This document shows positions 18,320 to 26,297 of a DNA stretch of 33,828 bases, in pieces. The position numbers and the translations under genes are program-made. Where the stretch lies: the NCBI GenBank assembly GCA_031179905.1, contig JAPSHL010000014.1, positions 1-33,828 of the forward strand, read 5' to 3'. The notes under the pieces were generated by a model. It did not search any database. It was given only the letters and a program-made list of their open reading frames with translations, and was not told the DNA's origin. Numbering within the stretch: the stretch's first letter is position 1; every line of letters begins with the position of its first letter. The stretch comes from Bacillus sp. (in: firmicutes) (lineage in GTDB: Bacteria; Bacillota; Bacilli; Bacillales; Cytobacillaceae).

Positions 18320-18937
18320 TTAAATCTGCTTCTTTTTCCTATAGTTCATACTCAGTTCTAATTCATTTTTGCTTTTTATATTATCTAACAGCAGCAAATA
18401 GTCTTCTTTTGTCCAGTAGACATTAGGAAAACCTAAAGAATAATAATAGTCCTTTAGGATAGTCCATAAACGAAACAGTAAATAGTTGTCGGCTATTTGG
18501 ACAACCCTAAAAAAGAAATCACTTTCGCTGACCTTTTCGGACTTAATCCATTCCGTGATTTCAGCCAGCTCTCTCTCTGTCATTTTCCACATTGCAATTT
18601 GCAAACAATTCAATTGTATAAAGTTCTTGGTTTCTAATACATCCAATTTTGCCTTTTCATCCTGCAGTATAAATGTGCTGATTAACTGTACAAGACGATG
18701 TCCTTGAAAATTCCGAAGAAAAGTGCCTTCCCCTTTTTTCGTCTCGATAAGCCCCAAAAGCTCTAAAGCCCGCAGCGCCTCCCTTACAGATGACCTTCCT
18801 GCATTTAGCCTTTCAGAAAGGGTCCGTTCAGAGGGAAGCCTGTCTCCCGGCTTTAAGCCATCCTTTTCAATCATGTCCCTTAATTGATTGACTATGTCCA
18901 AATATAGCTTGGAGCTGTTGGAAGAAGACTCGTTCAC
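18320..18937 (-). CDS. GntR/FadR-type transcriptional regulator
   Basis: This 205-residue protein has an N-terminal GntR winged helix (about 8-75) with the usual LKPGDRLPSERTLSERLNAGRSSVREALRALELLGLIETKKGEGTF pattern. The C-terminal half is helical and resembles the FCD ligand domain of the FadR branch, but it has no histidines, so the usual Asp/His metal site of FCD domains is absent. It is shorter than typical FadR-like proteins (about 230-250). The start is probably GTG 18937 behind AGGTGATG. Relatives at this locus usually sit between a malic enzyme gene and accD; here it directly follows dnaE, with a palindromic candidate operator (19045-19055) upstream. The effector is unknown. Confidence 0.85.
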   Translation of the reverse strand: MNESSSNSSKLYLDIVNQLRDMIEKDGLKPGDRLPSERTLSERLNAGRSSVREALRALELLGLIETKKGEGTFLRNFQGHRLVQLISTFILQDEKAKLDVLETKNFIQLNCLQIAMWKMTERELAEITEWIKSEKVSESDFFFRVVQIADNYLLFRLWTILKDYYYSLGFPNVYWTKEDYLLLLDNIKSKNELELSMNYRKKKQI

Positions 18938-19044
18938 CGTTCATCATCACCTGCTTCTTGTTAGCATGTCCTTAAAACTTCTGGCCATCTTTCCTTTTCC
19001 GCCAAAAAAACTTCCTATTTTTGCAAAAAAAGCAGTGAAAATAG

Positions 19045-19055
19045 TGGTCAGACCA
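19045..19055. promoter_or_regulatory. Candidate FadR-type operator upstream of the GntR gene
   Basis: TGGTCAGACCA is a perfect 11-base palindrome about an unpaired centre and fits the FadR-subfamily pattern TNGTNNNACNA. It lies in the 161-base gap between dnaE and the regulator gene, 108 bases before the start codon. Autoregulation is the simplest reading. Confidence 0.55.
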
Positions 19056-19098
19056 GTTGACTTATTAAACAATATAACAAGATTGAAGAGTTGTAAAG

Positions 19099-22000
19099 TT
19101 AATCAGACAAGATTACGTGATTTGCACCAAGCAATTCCTCAAGCCTTTGCAGGCATTCCATTGCAGGATTGACGAGAAATTCATCATTCATCTGAATCGT
19201 TTTTCCGGATTGAACATAGTGGATAATAACAGGGGTAGACCCTTTATAATTTTTAATGATGTCCAATAGTCTGCCTTTTATTTCATCTGTTTCTTTTTCC
19301 TGGACAATCTTAATAAATAATTTATGTTTGTTCGGTTTCTGTGATTGGACGATTTCTAAAACATTTGCTGCATCTTGGATAATAAATTGCTTATTTCCGT
19401 TCCGTTCATCAACCTTTCCTTCCATAAAAACGATTTTTTCGGTTTGAATCAGGTTTTGCAGTTTTTTATAGGCTGCTGGAAAGGCAACTGCCTCCATTTC
19501 ACCGCTCTGGTCACTAATGGAGAGAAACGCCATCGGTTCTCCTTTTTTTGTTCGAATCGCTTTCCAGTCCGTTATGTAGACGATAGTCCGGTATTTACCG
19601 CCTGGTGCCATCTCGCCTAATTGATTAGTGCGAAGTGACTGCTTGTATTGTTCATATATAGAAACTGGGTGGTCAGATAAATAGAGCCCCAGCACCCTTT
19701 TCTCTAGAGTAAGCTTATCCTCTGCATTCATCGGGTCTACTTGTACATATTTCGGTTTAAAGAAGAAACCTTCTTCACCAAATAGATCATTTTGTTCCAG
19801 CCCATCTGGATGAACAAGCTGTGCATGCTGGATAGCGACATCAATTGTCGCAAGCATTGTCGCTCTATCTTCTCCAAATTCGTCAAAGCAGCCTGCGTGT
19901 ATAAAAGCTTCAATGATTTTCCTATTTACTATTTTCGGAGAAGTCCGCAGACAGAAATCAAAAAGATCCTCAAACCTTTTCTGCCTTCTCGCCCGGAAAA
20001 CCTCTTTCAGAACAGAAGCTCCGACCCCCTTAACAGCTGCTAAGCTGTATAAAATCTCACTGCCCTCTACAGTAAAGGCAAAATGACTCTTGTTTATGGA
20101 AGGCGGTATTACCTTCATATCCATTTGTTTCGATTCCTGGATATACTGCATTATTTTCCCTTCATTTCCAACTGCTGATGTAAGAAGTGATGCCATGAAA
20201 TACAGCGGATAATTAGCCTTCAAGTAAGCAAGCTGATAGGCTATCATACTGTATGCCACAGCATGGCTCCTGTTAAAGCCGTAATCGGCAAATCGGACAA
20301 TAAGTTCATAAATCTCATCGGCAGCCTGTTGTGTATAGCCTTTAGCCAATGCCCCATTTACAAAATGGACACGTTCTGCTGCCAAAACATCCCGCTGCTT
20401 TTTGCTTACTGCTCTTCTTAGCAGATCCGCCTCGCCGAGTGAAAAGCCCGCCATTTTAGAAGCAATCTGCATGATTTGTTCCTGGTATACAATAACCCCA
20501 TATGTTTTCTCTAAGATCGACTTTAAATCTGGATGATAATAATCGATTTCTTCATTGCCGTGCTTCCTGTTAATATATAACGGAATATTCTCCATTGGAC
20601 CGGGACGATAAAGGGCATTAACTGCCACTATGTCTTCAAACTCTGTTGGTTTCAGCCGTTTCAAGACATTTCTCATTCCATCTGATTCTAATTGAAATAT
20701 CCCTGTAGTTTCCCCTTTGCTAAGGAGCTGGAAAACAGCTGGATCATCTAATGGAATATCTTTAATAAATATTCTTTCTTTCGTTTGGCGCTGAATTGTT
20801 TCAATAATTGACTGAAGCAAAGACAAGTTTCTTAACCCAAGGAAATCCATCTTCAATAAACCTAGTTCCTCAAGATGCTCCATACTATATTGTGTTAAGT
20901 AAACCTCCTCATTGCCTCCCTGGATTGGGACTATTTGCACGAGCGGTTCTTCGCTTAAAACAACGCCTGCGGCATGTGTAGAAGCATGACGCGGCAGCCC
21001 TTCAATTTTGCAAGCCGTTTCAAAGATTTGTTTATTTTTCGAAGATTCTTCAATCAAAGTCTGAAGCTGCTTTGATTCTCTTAGAGACTGTTCCAGTGTA
21101 ATTCCAAGCTTTGAGGGAACTGCCTTTGAGAGTTGCTCAAGCTCTTTCATTGATAATCCAAAAGCCCTGCCGACATCTCTTAAGGCAGCTTTAGCAGCAA
21201 GTGTCCCAAATGTAATAATTTGTGCTACATGCAGCTCTCCATATTTATTTTTAACGTATTCAATCACCTGTTCCCGCTTGTCATCCGGAAAATCAATATC
21301 GATATCCGGCATCGTGATCCGTTCAGGATTCAGGAAGCGTTCAAACAGTAAGTCGTATTTTATTGGATCGACGTCTGTAATGAACAGCACGTATGCTACC
21401 ATTGATCCAGCAGCAGAACCCCTTCCAGGACCTGTAAGGATTCCATTGTCTCTTGCATATTTCATAAAGTCCCAGACAATCAGGAAGTAGTCACTGTAAC
21501 CCATCCGGTTGATTACATCCAGTTCATAATAGAGCCGTTCCATATGTATTTTTAAAGGATTAGAATATCTTTGGCGCAGCCCTTGCTCACATAATTCTAA
21601 TAAATGACGGACAGCTGTTTGTCCGTCAGGAAGAGGGTACTTAGGCAGTGCTGCGACCTTCTCACCAAGCTGGAATTCACATTCTGACGCAATCTCCCAA
21701 GTATTCTCCAGAACCTCAGGTTCATCGCTGAACAGCTCCACCATCTCCTGCTTGCTCTTCAAATAATGCTCTTCAGATTCCCATTCATCATGTTCTATCT
21801 CAGCTAAGGTGACTCCATTTTTTATTGCCGTCAAGCAAGTGTGGGCGAAACGGTCTTCCTTATTGGTATACTTGACATCATTTGCTGCCATAAGTCTTGT
21901 TTCTGATGCTCTAGCTAAATCTTTCATTCTCTCATTTAATGATGTCTCAGCTTCCGTTCCGTGCTTTTGCAGCGACAAATAAAAATGACCAGGAGCTAGT

Positions 22001-22461
22001 ATGCTCTTAAATAAAGCTACGGTTTCCTTTGCATGCTCTATATCTTCTGCCAGCAAAGACTGCTCTATCTCCCCTTTATAACCTGGAGTGAAAGCAAACA
22101 GTCCATCGGCATAATGCTTTAGCCATCTAATCGGAATACCTTGTTTGTTCTTAGTCTGGACAGCGCTTGATAATTTCAGCAGGTTCTGGAAGCCAGTTCC
22201 GTTTTTCGCCAGCAGGACAAGGGGAAAGGCGGTATCTGTGTATTTTTCGCTTATAACATCAACAGTCAAACCGATAATTGGTTTGATGTTCTGTTTGATG
22301 CATTCCTTATAAAAAGCTGCCGTTCCATACATAACATTACGATCGGTCAAGGCAAGCGCACTAAATCCCCTTTCCTTCGCAGAAGAAACGAGCTGTTTAA
22401 CAGAAGCTGTACTCGACAGCAAACTGTATGCGCTAGAAACTTGCAGATGAACAAAAGACAT
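19099..22461 (-). CDS. dnaE: DNA polymerase III alpha subunit DnaE
   Basis: This 1120-residue C-family polymerase is the second replicative polymerase of Firmicutes, which extends RNA primers before hand-off to PolC. Order: PHP domain (about 1-200), palm and thumb with GPGRGSAAGSMVAY (344-357) and catalytic aspartates in PDIDIDF (385-391), fingers with RPGPMENIPLYI and YGVIVYQEQIMQIA, YGFNRSHAVAYSMIAYQLAYLK, a helix-hairpin-helix (SLAAVKGVGASVL), and a C-terminal OB fold (YITDWKAIRTKKGEPMAFLSISDQSGEMEAV). The PHP motif reads HLQVSSAYS, with a serine where B. subtilis has histidine, and TDRN instead of TDDH, so the PHP site looks inactive. The start is ATG 22461 behind GGTGAT; the longer frame from 22485 is unlikely. 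Confidence 0.96.
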   Translation of the reverse strand: MSFVHLQVSSAYSLLSSTASVKQLVSSAKERGFSALALTDRNVMYGTAAFYKECIKQNIKPIIGLTVDVISEKYTDTAFPLVLLAKNGTGFQNLLKLSSAVQTKNKQGIPIRWLKHYADGLFAFTPGYKGEIEQSLLAEDIEHAKETVALFKSILAPGHFYLSLQKHGTEAETSLNERMKDLARASETRLMAANDVKYTNKEDRFAHTCLTAIKNGVTLAEIEHDEWESEEHYLKSKQEMVELFSDEPEVLENTWEIASECEFQLGEKVAALPKYPLPDGQTAVRHLLELCEQGLRQRYSNPLKIHMERLYYELDVINRMGYSDYFLIVWDFMKYARDNGILTGPGRGSAAGSMVAYVLFITDVDPIKYDLLFERFLNPERITMPDIDIDFPDDKREQVIEYVKNKYGELHVAQIITFGTLAAKAALRDVGRAFGLSMKELEQLSKAVPSKLGITLEQSLRESKQLQTLIEESSKNKQIFETACKIEGLPRHASTHAAGVVLSEEPLVQIVPIQGGNEEVYLTQYSMEHLEELGLLKMDFLGLRNLSLLQSIIETIQRQTKERIFIKDIPLDDPAVFQLLSKGETTGIFQLESDGMRNVLKRLKPTEFEDIVAVNALYRPGPMENIPLYINRKHGNEEIDYYHPDLKSILEKTYGVIVYQEQIMQIASKMAGFSLGEADLLRRAVSKKQRDVLAAERVHFVNGALAKGYTQQAADEIYELIVRFADYGFNRSHAVAYSMIAYQLAYLKANYPLYFMASLLTSAVGNEGKIMQYIQESKQMDMKVIPPSINKSHFAFTVEGSEILYSLAAVKGVGASVLKEVFRARRQKRFEDLFDFCLRTSPKIVNRKIIEAFIHAGCFDEFGEDRATMLATIDVAIQHAQLVHPDGLEQNDLFGEEGFFFKPKYVQVDPMNAEDKLTLEKRVLGLYLSDHPVSIYEQYKQSLRTNQLGEMAPGGKYRTIVYITDWKAIRTKKGEPMAFLSISDQSGEMEAVAFPAAYKKLQNLIQTEKIVFMEGKVDERNGNKQFIIQDAANVLEIVQSQKPNKHKLFIKIVQEKETDEIKGRLLDIIKNYKGSTPVIIHYVQSGKTIQMNDEFLVNPAMECLQRLEELLGANHVILSD

Positions 22462-22544
22462 ATCAATCACCACTCTTTTACACAAACTTTCTAAAGTTAT
22501 TCTTTATTGCCGCATTCATTTAATTGTTCGACTGCAGCATCTAA

Positions 22545-22682
22545 TTATCCTTTTATTATAGTTCTATTGCCTAAAAAAAGAAAATACGTTCTACTTCTTT
22601 CTCTCCAAACACGCTTCCTTAGGTGGAGCCATTGCATCTTTATAAATAAGATTTTTCGTGTTTCCCACAGTCCTGCAATCAT
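22545..22682 (-). CDS. Candidate 45-residue basic protein upstream of dnaE
   Basis: A small open frame starts at ATG 22682, four bases after a perfect AGGAGG, and ends 83 bases before dnaE on the same strand. The peptide is basic and aromatic (MIAGLWETRKILFIKMQWLH…) and I do not recognise it. No signal peptide or clear membrane helix. The strong ribosome binding site is the main evidence. It could be a leader peptide or a small protein; chance cannot be excluded. Confidence 0.42.
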   Translation of the reverse strand: MIAGLWETRKILFIKMQWLHLRKRVWRERSRTYFLFLGNRTIIKG

Positions 22683-22744
22683 AATTCCTCCTGTTTGTCC
22701 ATATGTATGAATAAGAGAATAATAGGGACTGCGAGGTTGACAAG

Positions 22745-23077
22745 ATGAACCAAGAACCATTTTTCCCAGCATTTATAGAAAGCTATTTTATCGCACTTGG
22801 GGTTGTGCTTGGAGGTGCCCTGTTGGGCGGTTTAGCTGCATTCATGACAGGTAAACCCCTCTTGACAGAAATAACAAAATTGTCGGATATGATTAGGATT
22901 TGGGCAATTGTAACAGCAATAGGCGGCACATTCGATGCAATCAATACGATTGAGAAAGGTATTTATGACGCTGGAACTAAAGATCTTTTCAAACAGATTC
23001 TTTTGATTATTTCTGCATTCGGCGGAGCCCATTCAGGTGCGACAATTTTACGATGGATAACACAGGAGTATATTTAA
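22745..23077 (+). CDS. ytrH: Sporulation membrane protein YtrH
   Basis: This 110-residue membrane protein is the YtrH-family sporulation protein. In B. subtilis ytrHI is a mother-cell (sigma-E) operon needed for efficient sporulation. The N-terminal segment (ESYFIALGVVLGGALLGGLAAFMTG) and two further hydrophobic helices (IWAIVTAIGGTFDAI and QILLIISAFGGAHSG) give about three membrane spans. The sequence follows B. subtilis YtrH closely from memory. ATG at 22745 follows GAGG by eight bases. It is transcribed divergently from dnaE, and its stop is one base before ytrI. I could not identify a convincing sigma-E promoter by eye. Confidence 0.9.
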   Translation: MNQEPFFPAFIESYFIALGVVLGGALLGGLAAFMTGKPLLTEITKLSDMIRIWAIVTAIGGTFDAINTIEKGIYDAGTKDLFKQILLIISAFGGAHSGATILRWITQEYI

Positions 23078-23078
23078 T

Positions 23079-23588
23079 ATGCGGATACCACCGTTTTATA
23101 AAAACGTTTCCCTTCAGCGTTTTTTTGCTGGAATGGTGATAGGAGGCTTTATAAGCTGGTGCGTCTTTCTGTTTATGTTTGGTGTTTGGCAAGAAAGGTA
23201 CAGCACAGAAATAAAAAATCAAAAAAGCACAATTGAAGACTTGGAAAAGGATAAGGAAATATGGCAGCAGGAGTTTTCTGAGCTCAACAAAAAGGCAGAG
23301 GAAAAGCTTACAATACAAGGGTTAGTCGTGAAAATAAACAGCAAAGACAAGGAAAAATACAATATCAAGCCATTTAATGCATTAGAGATGGAAGATGCTA
23401 TTAAGGAAGATCTCCGGACAATCGTTGCCAAAGATATGGAGCTGGTGTATAAAAGCAGGGCACTGCTAAAGAAATCAATTGAAAATAAAGTGGTCGAATC
23501 TGACCAGAAGCGCTATCGATTCAAAGTCTCTGAGCTTATCATTTATACGACCGTATATGTAGAGCTGAGTGTTACATTCGCAGATTAA
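23079..23588 (+). CDS. ytrI: Sporulation membrane protein YtrI
   Basis: This 169-residue bitopic membrane protein starts RIPPFYKN, has one membrane helix (about 17-40, GMVIGGFISWCVFLFMFGVW), then a charged coiled-coil region (about 45-85) and a C-terminal domain ending in alternating hydrophobic residues (LIIYTTVYVELSVTF). This matches YtrI, the partner of YtrH in sporulation. It overlaps nothing: ytrH stops one base earlier, so the pair is an operon. It converges on nrnA with a shared terminator. Confidence 0.88.
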   Translation: MRIPPFYKNVSLQRFFAGMVIGGFISWCVFLFMFGVWQERYSTEIKNQKSTIEDLEKDKEIWQQEFSELNKKAEEKLTIQGLVVKINSKDKEKYNIKPFNALEMEDAIKEDLRTIVAKDMELVYKSRALLKKSIENKVVESDQKRYRFKVSELIIYTTVYVELSVTFAD

Positions 23589-23591
23589 CGA

Positions 23592-23633
23592 TATAATCCC
23601 CCAAGAAAAATTAATTTTCTTTGGGGGATTATA
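23592..23633. terminator. Terminator shared by ytrI and nrnA
   Basis: The arms TATAATCCCCC and GGGGGATTATA are perfect over 11 bp, with an inner GAAAA/TTTTC stem. AT-rich flanks on both sides suit bidirectional use between the convergent genes. Confidence 0.85.
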
Positions 23634-23643
23634 ATTATCCTTT

Positions 23644-24576
23644 TTATTTGCAAAGTACGTCCAAATCGCGGATGACTTCTTCTGCTACATCCCAGCTAAA
23701 TATGCTTGCCCCTGCTGCTAGCGGATGACCGCCCCCATTATACTTTTTCGCAAGTACATTAATAATAGGCCCCTTAGAGCGGAATCTGACTCTGATTTGA
23801 TCTTCTTCTTCAATAAAGAACACCCATGCCGTAATTCCTTTTACGCTTCCTAATTCTCCGACAAGCAAAGAAGCTTGGGAAGGAACAGCACCAAAACGGC
23901 TCAATACAGCCTTATCAAGCTTCATAAAAGCCGCACCGCTTGGAAGCAGCGTAAAATTCTGCAGCACATATCCGTTTAACTTTACAATATTAGGTTCAAG
24001 CTCATACATTTGATTGTACATGTCAGGTCGGGTGAAATTATAATTGATTAATTCTCCTGCATAGCTGAATGTTTTCTCTGTTGTGCTGGGATATAAAAAC
24101 CTGCCTGTATCTCCGACAATGCCTGCATACAACAGCCTTGCTCCTTCATCGTTCAACTTCAAACCTTGATCTTTACCAAATAAATAAAATTCATAAATCA
24201 TTTCGCTTACAGAGCTGGCAGAAGTGTCGACCCAAACAATATCCCCGTATGGGTCATCATTTGGGTGATGGTCAATCTTAATAAGCATTTTTCCTGTTGT
24301 ATATCTCGAATCACACACTCTTTCTTGATTGGCTGTATCACATACAATTACTAATGCTTCCTTATATGTACTGTCATCAATTACATCAAGCCTCCGTAAA
24401 AAATGGAGCGACTCCTCTTCCTTCCCTACTGTATAGACTTTTTTGTCAGGAAAAGATGTTTTGATGATTTCAGCAAGTCCTCCCTGCGATCCATATGCAT
24501 CTGGATCGGGACGAACATGCCTGTGTATAATAATGGTTTCAAATTGTTTAATCGCTTCTAATATGCTTTGTTTCAT
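23644..24576 (-). CDS. nrnA: Oligoribonuclease / pAp phosphatase NrnA
   Basis: This 310-residue DHH/DHHA1 phosphoesterase degrades very short RNAs (nanoRNAs) and dephosphorylates 3'-phosphoadenosine 5'-phosphate; it needs Mn. Motifs: IIIHRHVRPDPDAYGSQ (15-31), VIVCDTAN (77-83), and DHH at 102-104 (KIDHHPNDDPYGD). The C-terminal DHHA1 domain ends with NGGGHPLAAGASI. Length is typical. ATG 24576 follows GGAGAGG, 18 bases after the ytoI stop, so it is co-transcribed with ytoI. Confidence 0.95.
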   Translation of the reverse strand: MKQSILEAIKQFETIIIHRHVRPDPDAYGSQGGLAEIIKTSFPDKKVYTVGKEEESLHFLRRLDVIDDSTYKEALVIVCDTANQERVCDSRYTTGKMLIKIDHHPNDDPYGDIVWVDTSASSVSEMIYEFYLFGKDQGLKLNDEGARLLYAGIVGDTGRFLYPSTTEKTFSYAGELINYNFTRPDMYNQMYELEPNIVKLNGYVLQNFTLLPSGAAFMKLDKAVLSRFGAVPSQASLLVGELGSVKGITAWVFFIEEEDQIRVRFRSKGPIINVLAKKYNGGGHPLAAGASIFSWDVAEEVIRDLDVLCK

Positions 24577-24594
24577 CTCCCGTTCCTCTCCTTC

Positions 24595-25914
24595 TTAATG
24601 TCTATCAATTAATTGGCACATCATCATTGCTTTGCCGACAAGTATGCCTTGGTTGAACACTTCTACATCGACTTTACCAAACTTTCTCCCGACCTCAAGA
24701 ATCTTCGGTGCTATTTCAATGGTGCTGTCAATTTGAACTGGCTTGATAAAATAGATCGTTAAGTTTTCCACCACTAAGTCGCCTTTTTTATGCCCTCGCA
24801 GCACTCGGTTTGCCGCCTCTGCAACGATGGTTGTGAACACCCCGTAAGAAATGGTTCCTAAGTGATTTGTCATTTGCGGCGTAACTTCACAAGTAAAGGA
24901 ATTTTCTGACTTCTGTTTCCCTTTAGAAACATTGATTTGCTTTGTAATTATGTCATCAATCGTTTCGCCGATTTGCGGCTGCCTTTGGTTCATCTGAAGC
25001 GCTTTTAAGACATCCTGTCTGCTTATGATTCCCTGCAGTTTGTTCGCTTCGTCAACAACTGGTAGAAGCTCAATCCCTTCCCATACCATAATATGGGAAC
25101 ACGAAGCTACACTTGTTTTGCCCCCTACTGTAACAGGACTTTTAGTCATAATCTTTTCAACTGGTATTTCCTTCTGTTTACCAATGATATCCTTTGAAGT
25201 TACCATACCTTGTACTTTCATATTGGCATCGACAACTGGAAACCTGCCATGCATCGTCTCTTCATTATATTTCTGCCACATTGATACAGGATCATCTGTC
25301 TTCAAATAAATCGTCTCTTCCAATGGTGTCAAAACATCCTCTACAAGGACAATTTCCTTTTTGATCAACTGATCGTAGATCGCCCTGTTAATCATTGTAG
25401 CAACAGTAAAGGAATCATAGCTTGTCAAGATTATTGGAAGCTGGAGTTCATCAGCGAGCCGCTTCACATGTTCCTCTGTATCGAATCCACCCGTAATCAA
25501 AACAGCGGCACCAGCTCTTAGGACATGCTCCTGAGCCTTTATCCTGTTCCCAATGATCATTAAATTACCTGCGCCGGTATAGCGCATCATTGCATCGAGT
25601 TTCATTGCTCCTATGACAAAACGGTTAAGGGTTTTATGAAGTCCATCCCTGCCGCCCAGAACCTGTCCATCGACAATATTTACTACCTCTGCAAATGTCA
25701 GTTTTTCAATATTTTCTTTCTTTTTTCTTTCAATCCTTATCGTTCCAACTCTTTCGATTGTGCTAACATACCCTTTATTCTCTGCCTCCTTAATGGCACG
25801 ATAGGCTGTTCCCTCACTTACGCTCAGCGCTTTAGCGATTTGCCTGACGGATATTTTTTCACCGACAGGAAGCTCATCGATATAATTAAGAATTTGTTCA
25901 TGTTTTGTTGCCAA
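24595..25914 (-). CDS. ytoI: YtoI: HTH–DRTGG–CBS–hotdog regulator-like protein
   Basis: This 439-residue fusion has four parts. A helix-turn-helix (about 1-62, with VRQIAKALSVSEGTAYRAIKEAENKGYVS) looks DNA-binding. A DRTGG-like domain follows (about 70-180). A CBS pair (about 195-315, GRFPVVDANMKVQGMVTSKDIIG and IELLPVVDEANKLQGIISRQDVL) usually binds adenosine ligands. The C-terminal hotdog domain (about 330-439, LGTISYGVFTTIVAEAANRVLRG) resembles acyl-CoA thioesterases. It probably senses a nucleotide or acyl ligand, but its targets are unknown. Start TTG 25914 follows AAAGGAGGG. It is co-transcribed with nrnA. Confidence 0.9.
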   Translation of the reverse strand: MATKHEQILNYIDELPVGEKISVRQIAKALSVSEGTAYRAIKEAENKGYVSTIERVGTIRIERKKKENIEKLTFAEVVNIVDGQVLGGRDGLHKTLNRFVIGAMKLDAMMRYTGAGNLMIIGNRIKAQEHVLRAGAAVLITGGFDTEEHVKRLADELQLPIILTSYDSFTVATMINRAIYDQLIKKEIVLVEDVLTPLEETIYLKTDDPVSMWQKYNEETMHGRFPVVDANMKVQGMVTSKDIIGKQKEIPVEKIMTKSPVTVGGKTSVASCSHIMVWEGIELLPVVDEANKLQGIISRQDVLKALQMNQRQPQIGETIDDIITKQINVSKGKQKSENSFTCEVTPQMTNHLGTISYGVFTTIVAEAANRVLRGHKKGDLVVENLTIYFIKPVQIDSTIEIAPKILEVGRKFGKVDVEVFNQGILVGKAMMMCQLIDRH

Positions 25915-26016
25915 TGTTCACCCTCCTTTTGGCTTTCATTCTCTATGTATACATCTCCTAACTTTTTAGTAAAGGCAAGTTTAGAGAGTTTTGCTTCTTC
26001 GTTTATCTTCTCTTTC

Positions 26017-26045
26017 ATTATAGAATGTCCAATCGTTCGATTCAA
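26017..26045 (-). promoter_or_regulatory. Sigma-A promoter for ytoI–nrnA
   Basis: On the minus strand: TTGAAT (26045-26040), a 17-base spacer, TATAAT (26022-26017). Predicted start near 26010, about 95 bases before ytoI. A TTTTGTCGAA sequence (Spo0A-box-like) lies about 55 bases upstream of the -35, at 26099-26108. Confidence 0.65.
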
Positions 26046-26199
26046 TCCAATATGTATATAACAGGATAAATTTTTATCTCGTTGATTATTAGTACAGTTT
26101 CGACAAAAAAGTGAACTAAGACTTGTATGTCATAGAAATAATAATGCAAGACACAAAATTGTTACAAATAAATCGCACATCTGTTATAGACTAGGACAC

Positions 26200-26291
26200 A
26201 AAAAATAAGCTTGCCAATCCCTTCACATTATCCACCATTTTTGCCCATTTATGCGACATGACATTTGTGAATGAGAAGAATGACAAGCTTA
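26200..26291 (-). terminator. Long imperfect hairpin after the small membrane-protein gene
   Basis: On the minus strand TAAGCTTGTCATTC (26291-26278) pairs with GATTGGCAAGCTTA (26219-26206), and an inner TTCACA/TGTGAA (26271-26266, 26227-26222) adds to it around a 38-base loop. TTTTTT follows. It begins a few bases past the upstream gene's stop. It works as a terminator, and a small structured RNA is also possible. Confidence 0.6.
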
Positions 26292-26297
26292 AGTATA

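Noticed and set aside
22690..22744. A sigma-E promoter for ytrHI
   Set aside because: Expected from B. subtilis, but CATATGT and the following bases do not give a convincing -35/-10 pair at the right spacing.
25824..26045. A 73-codon minus-strand frame overlapping the ytoI start
   Set aside because: Its start would lie upstream of the predicted transcription start (near 26010), no ribosome binding site is present, and it overlaps ytoI out of frame.
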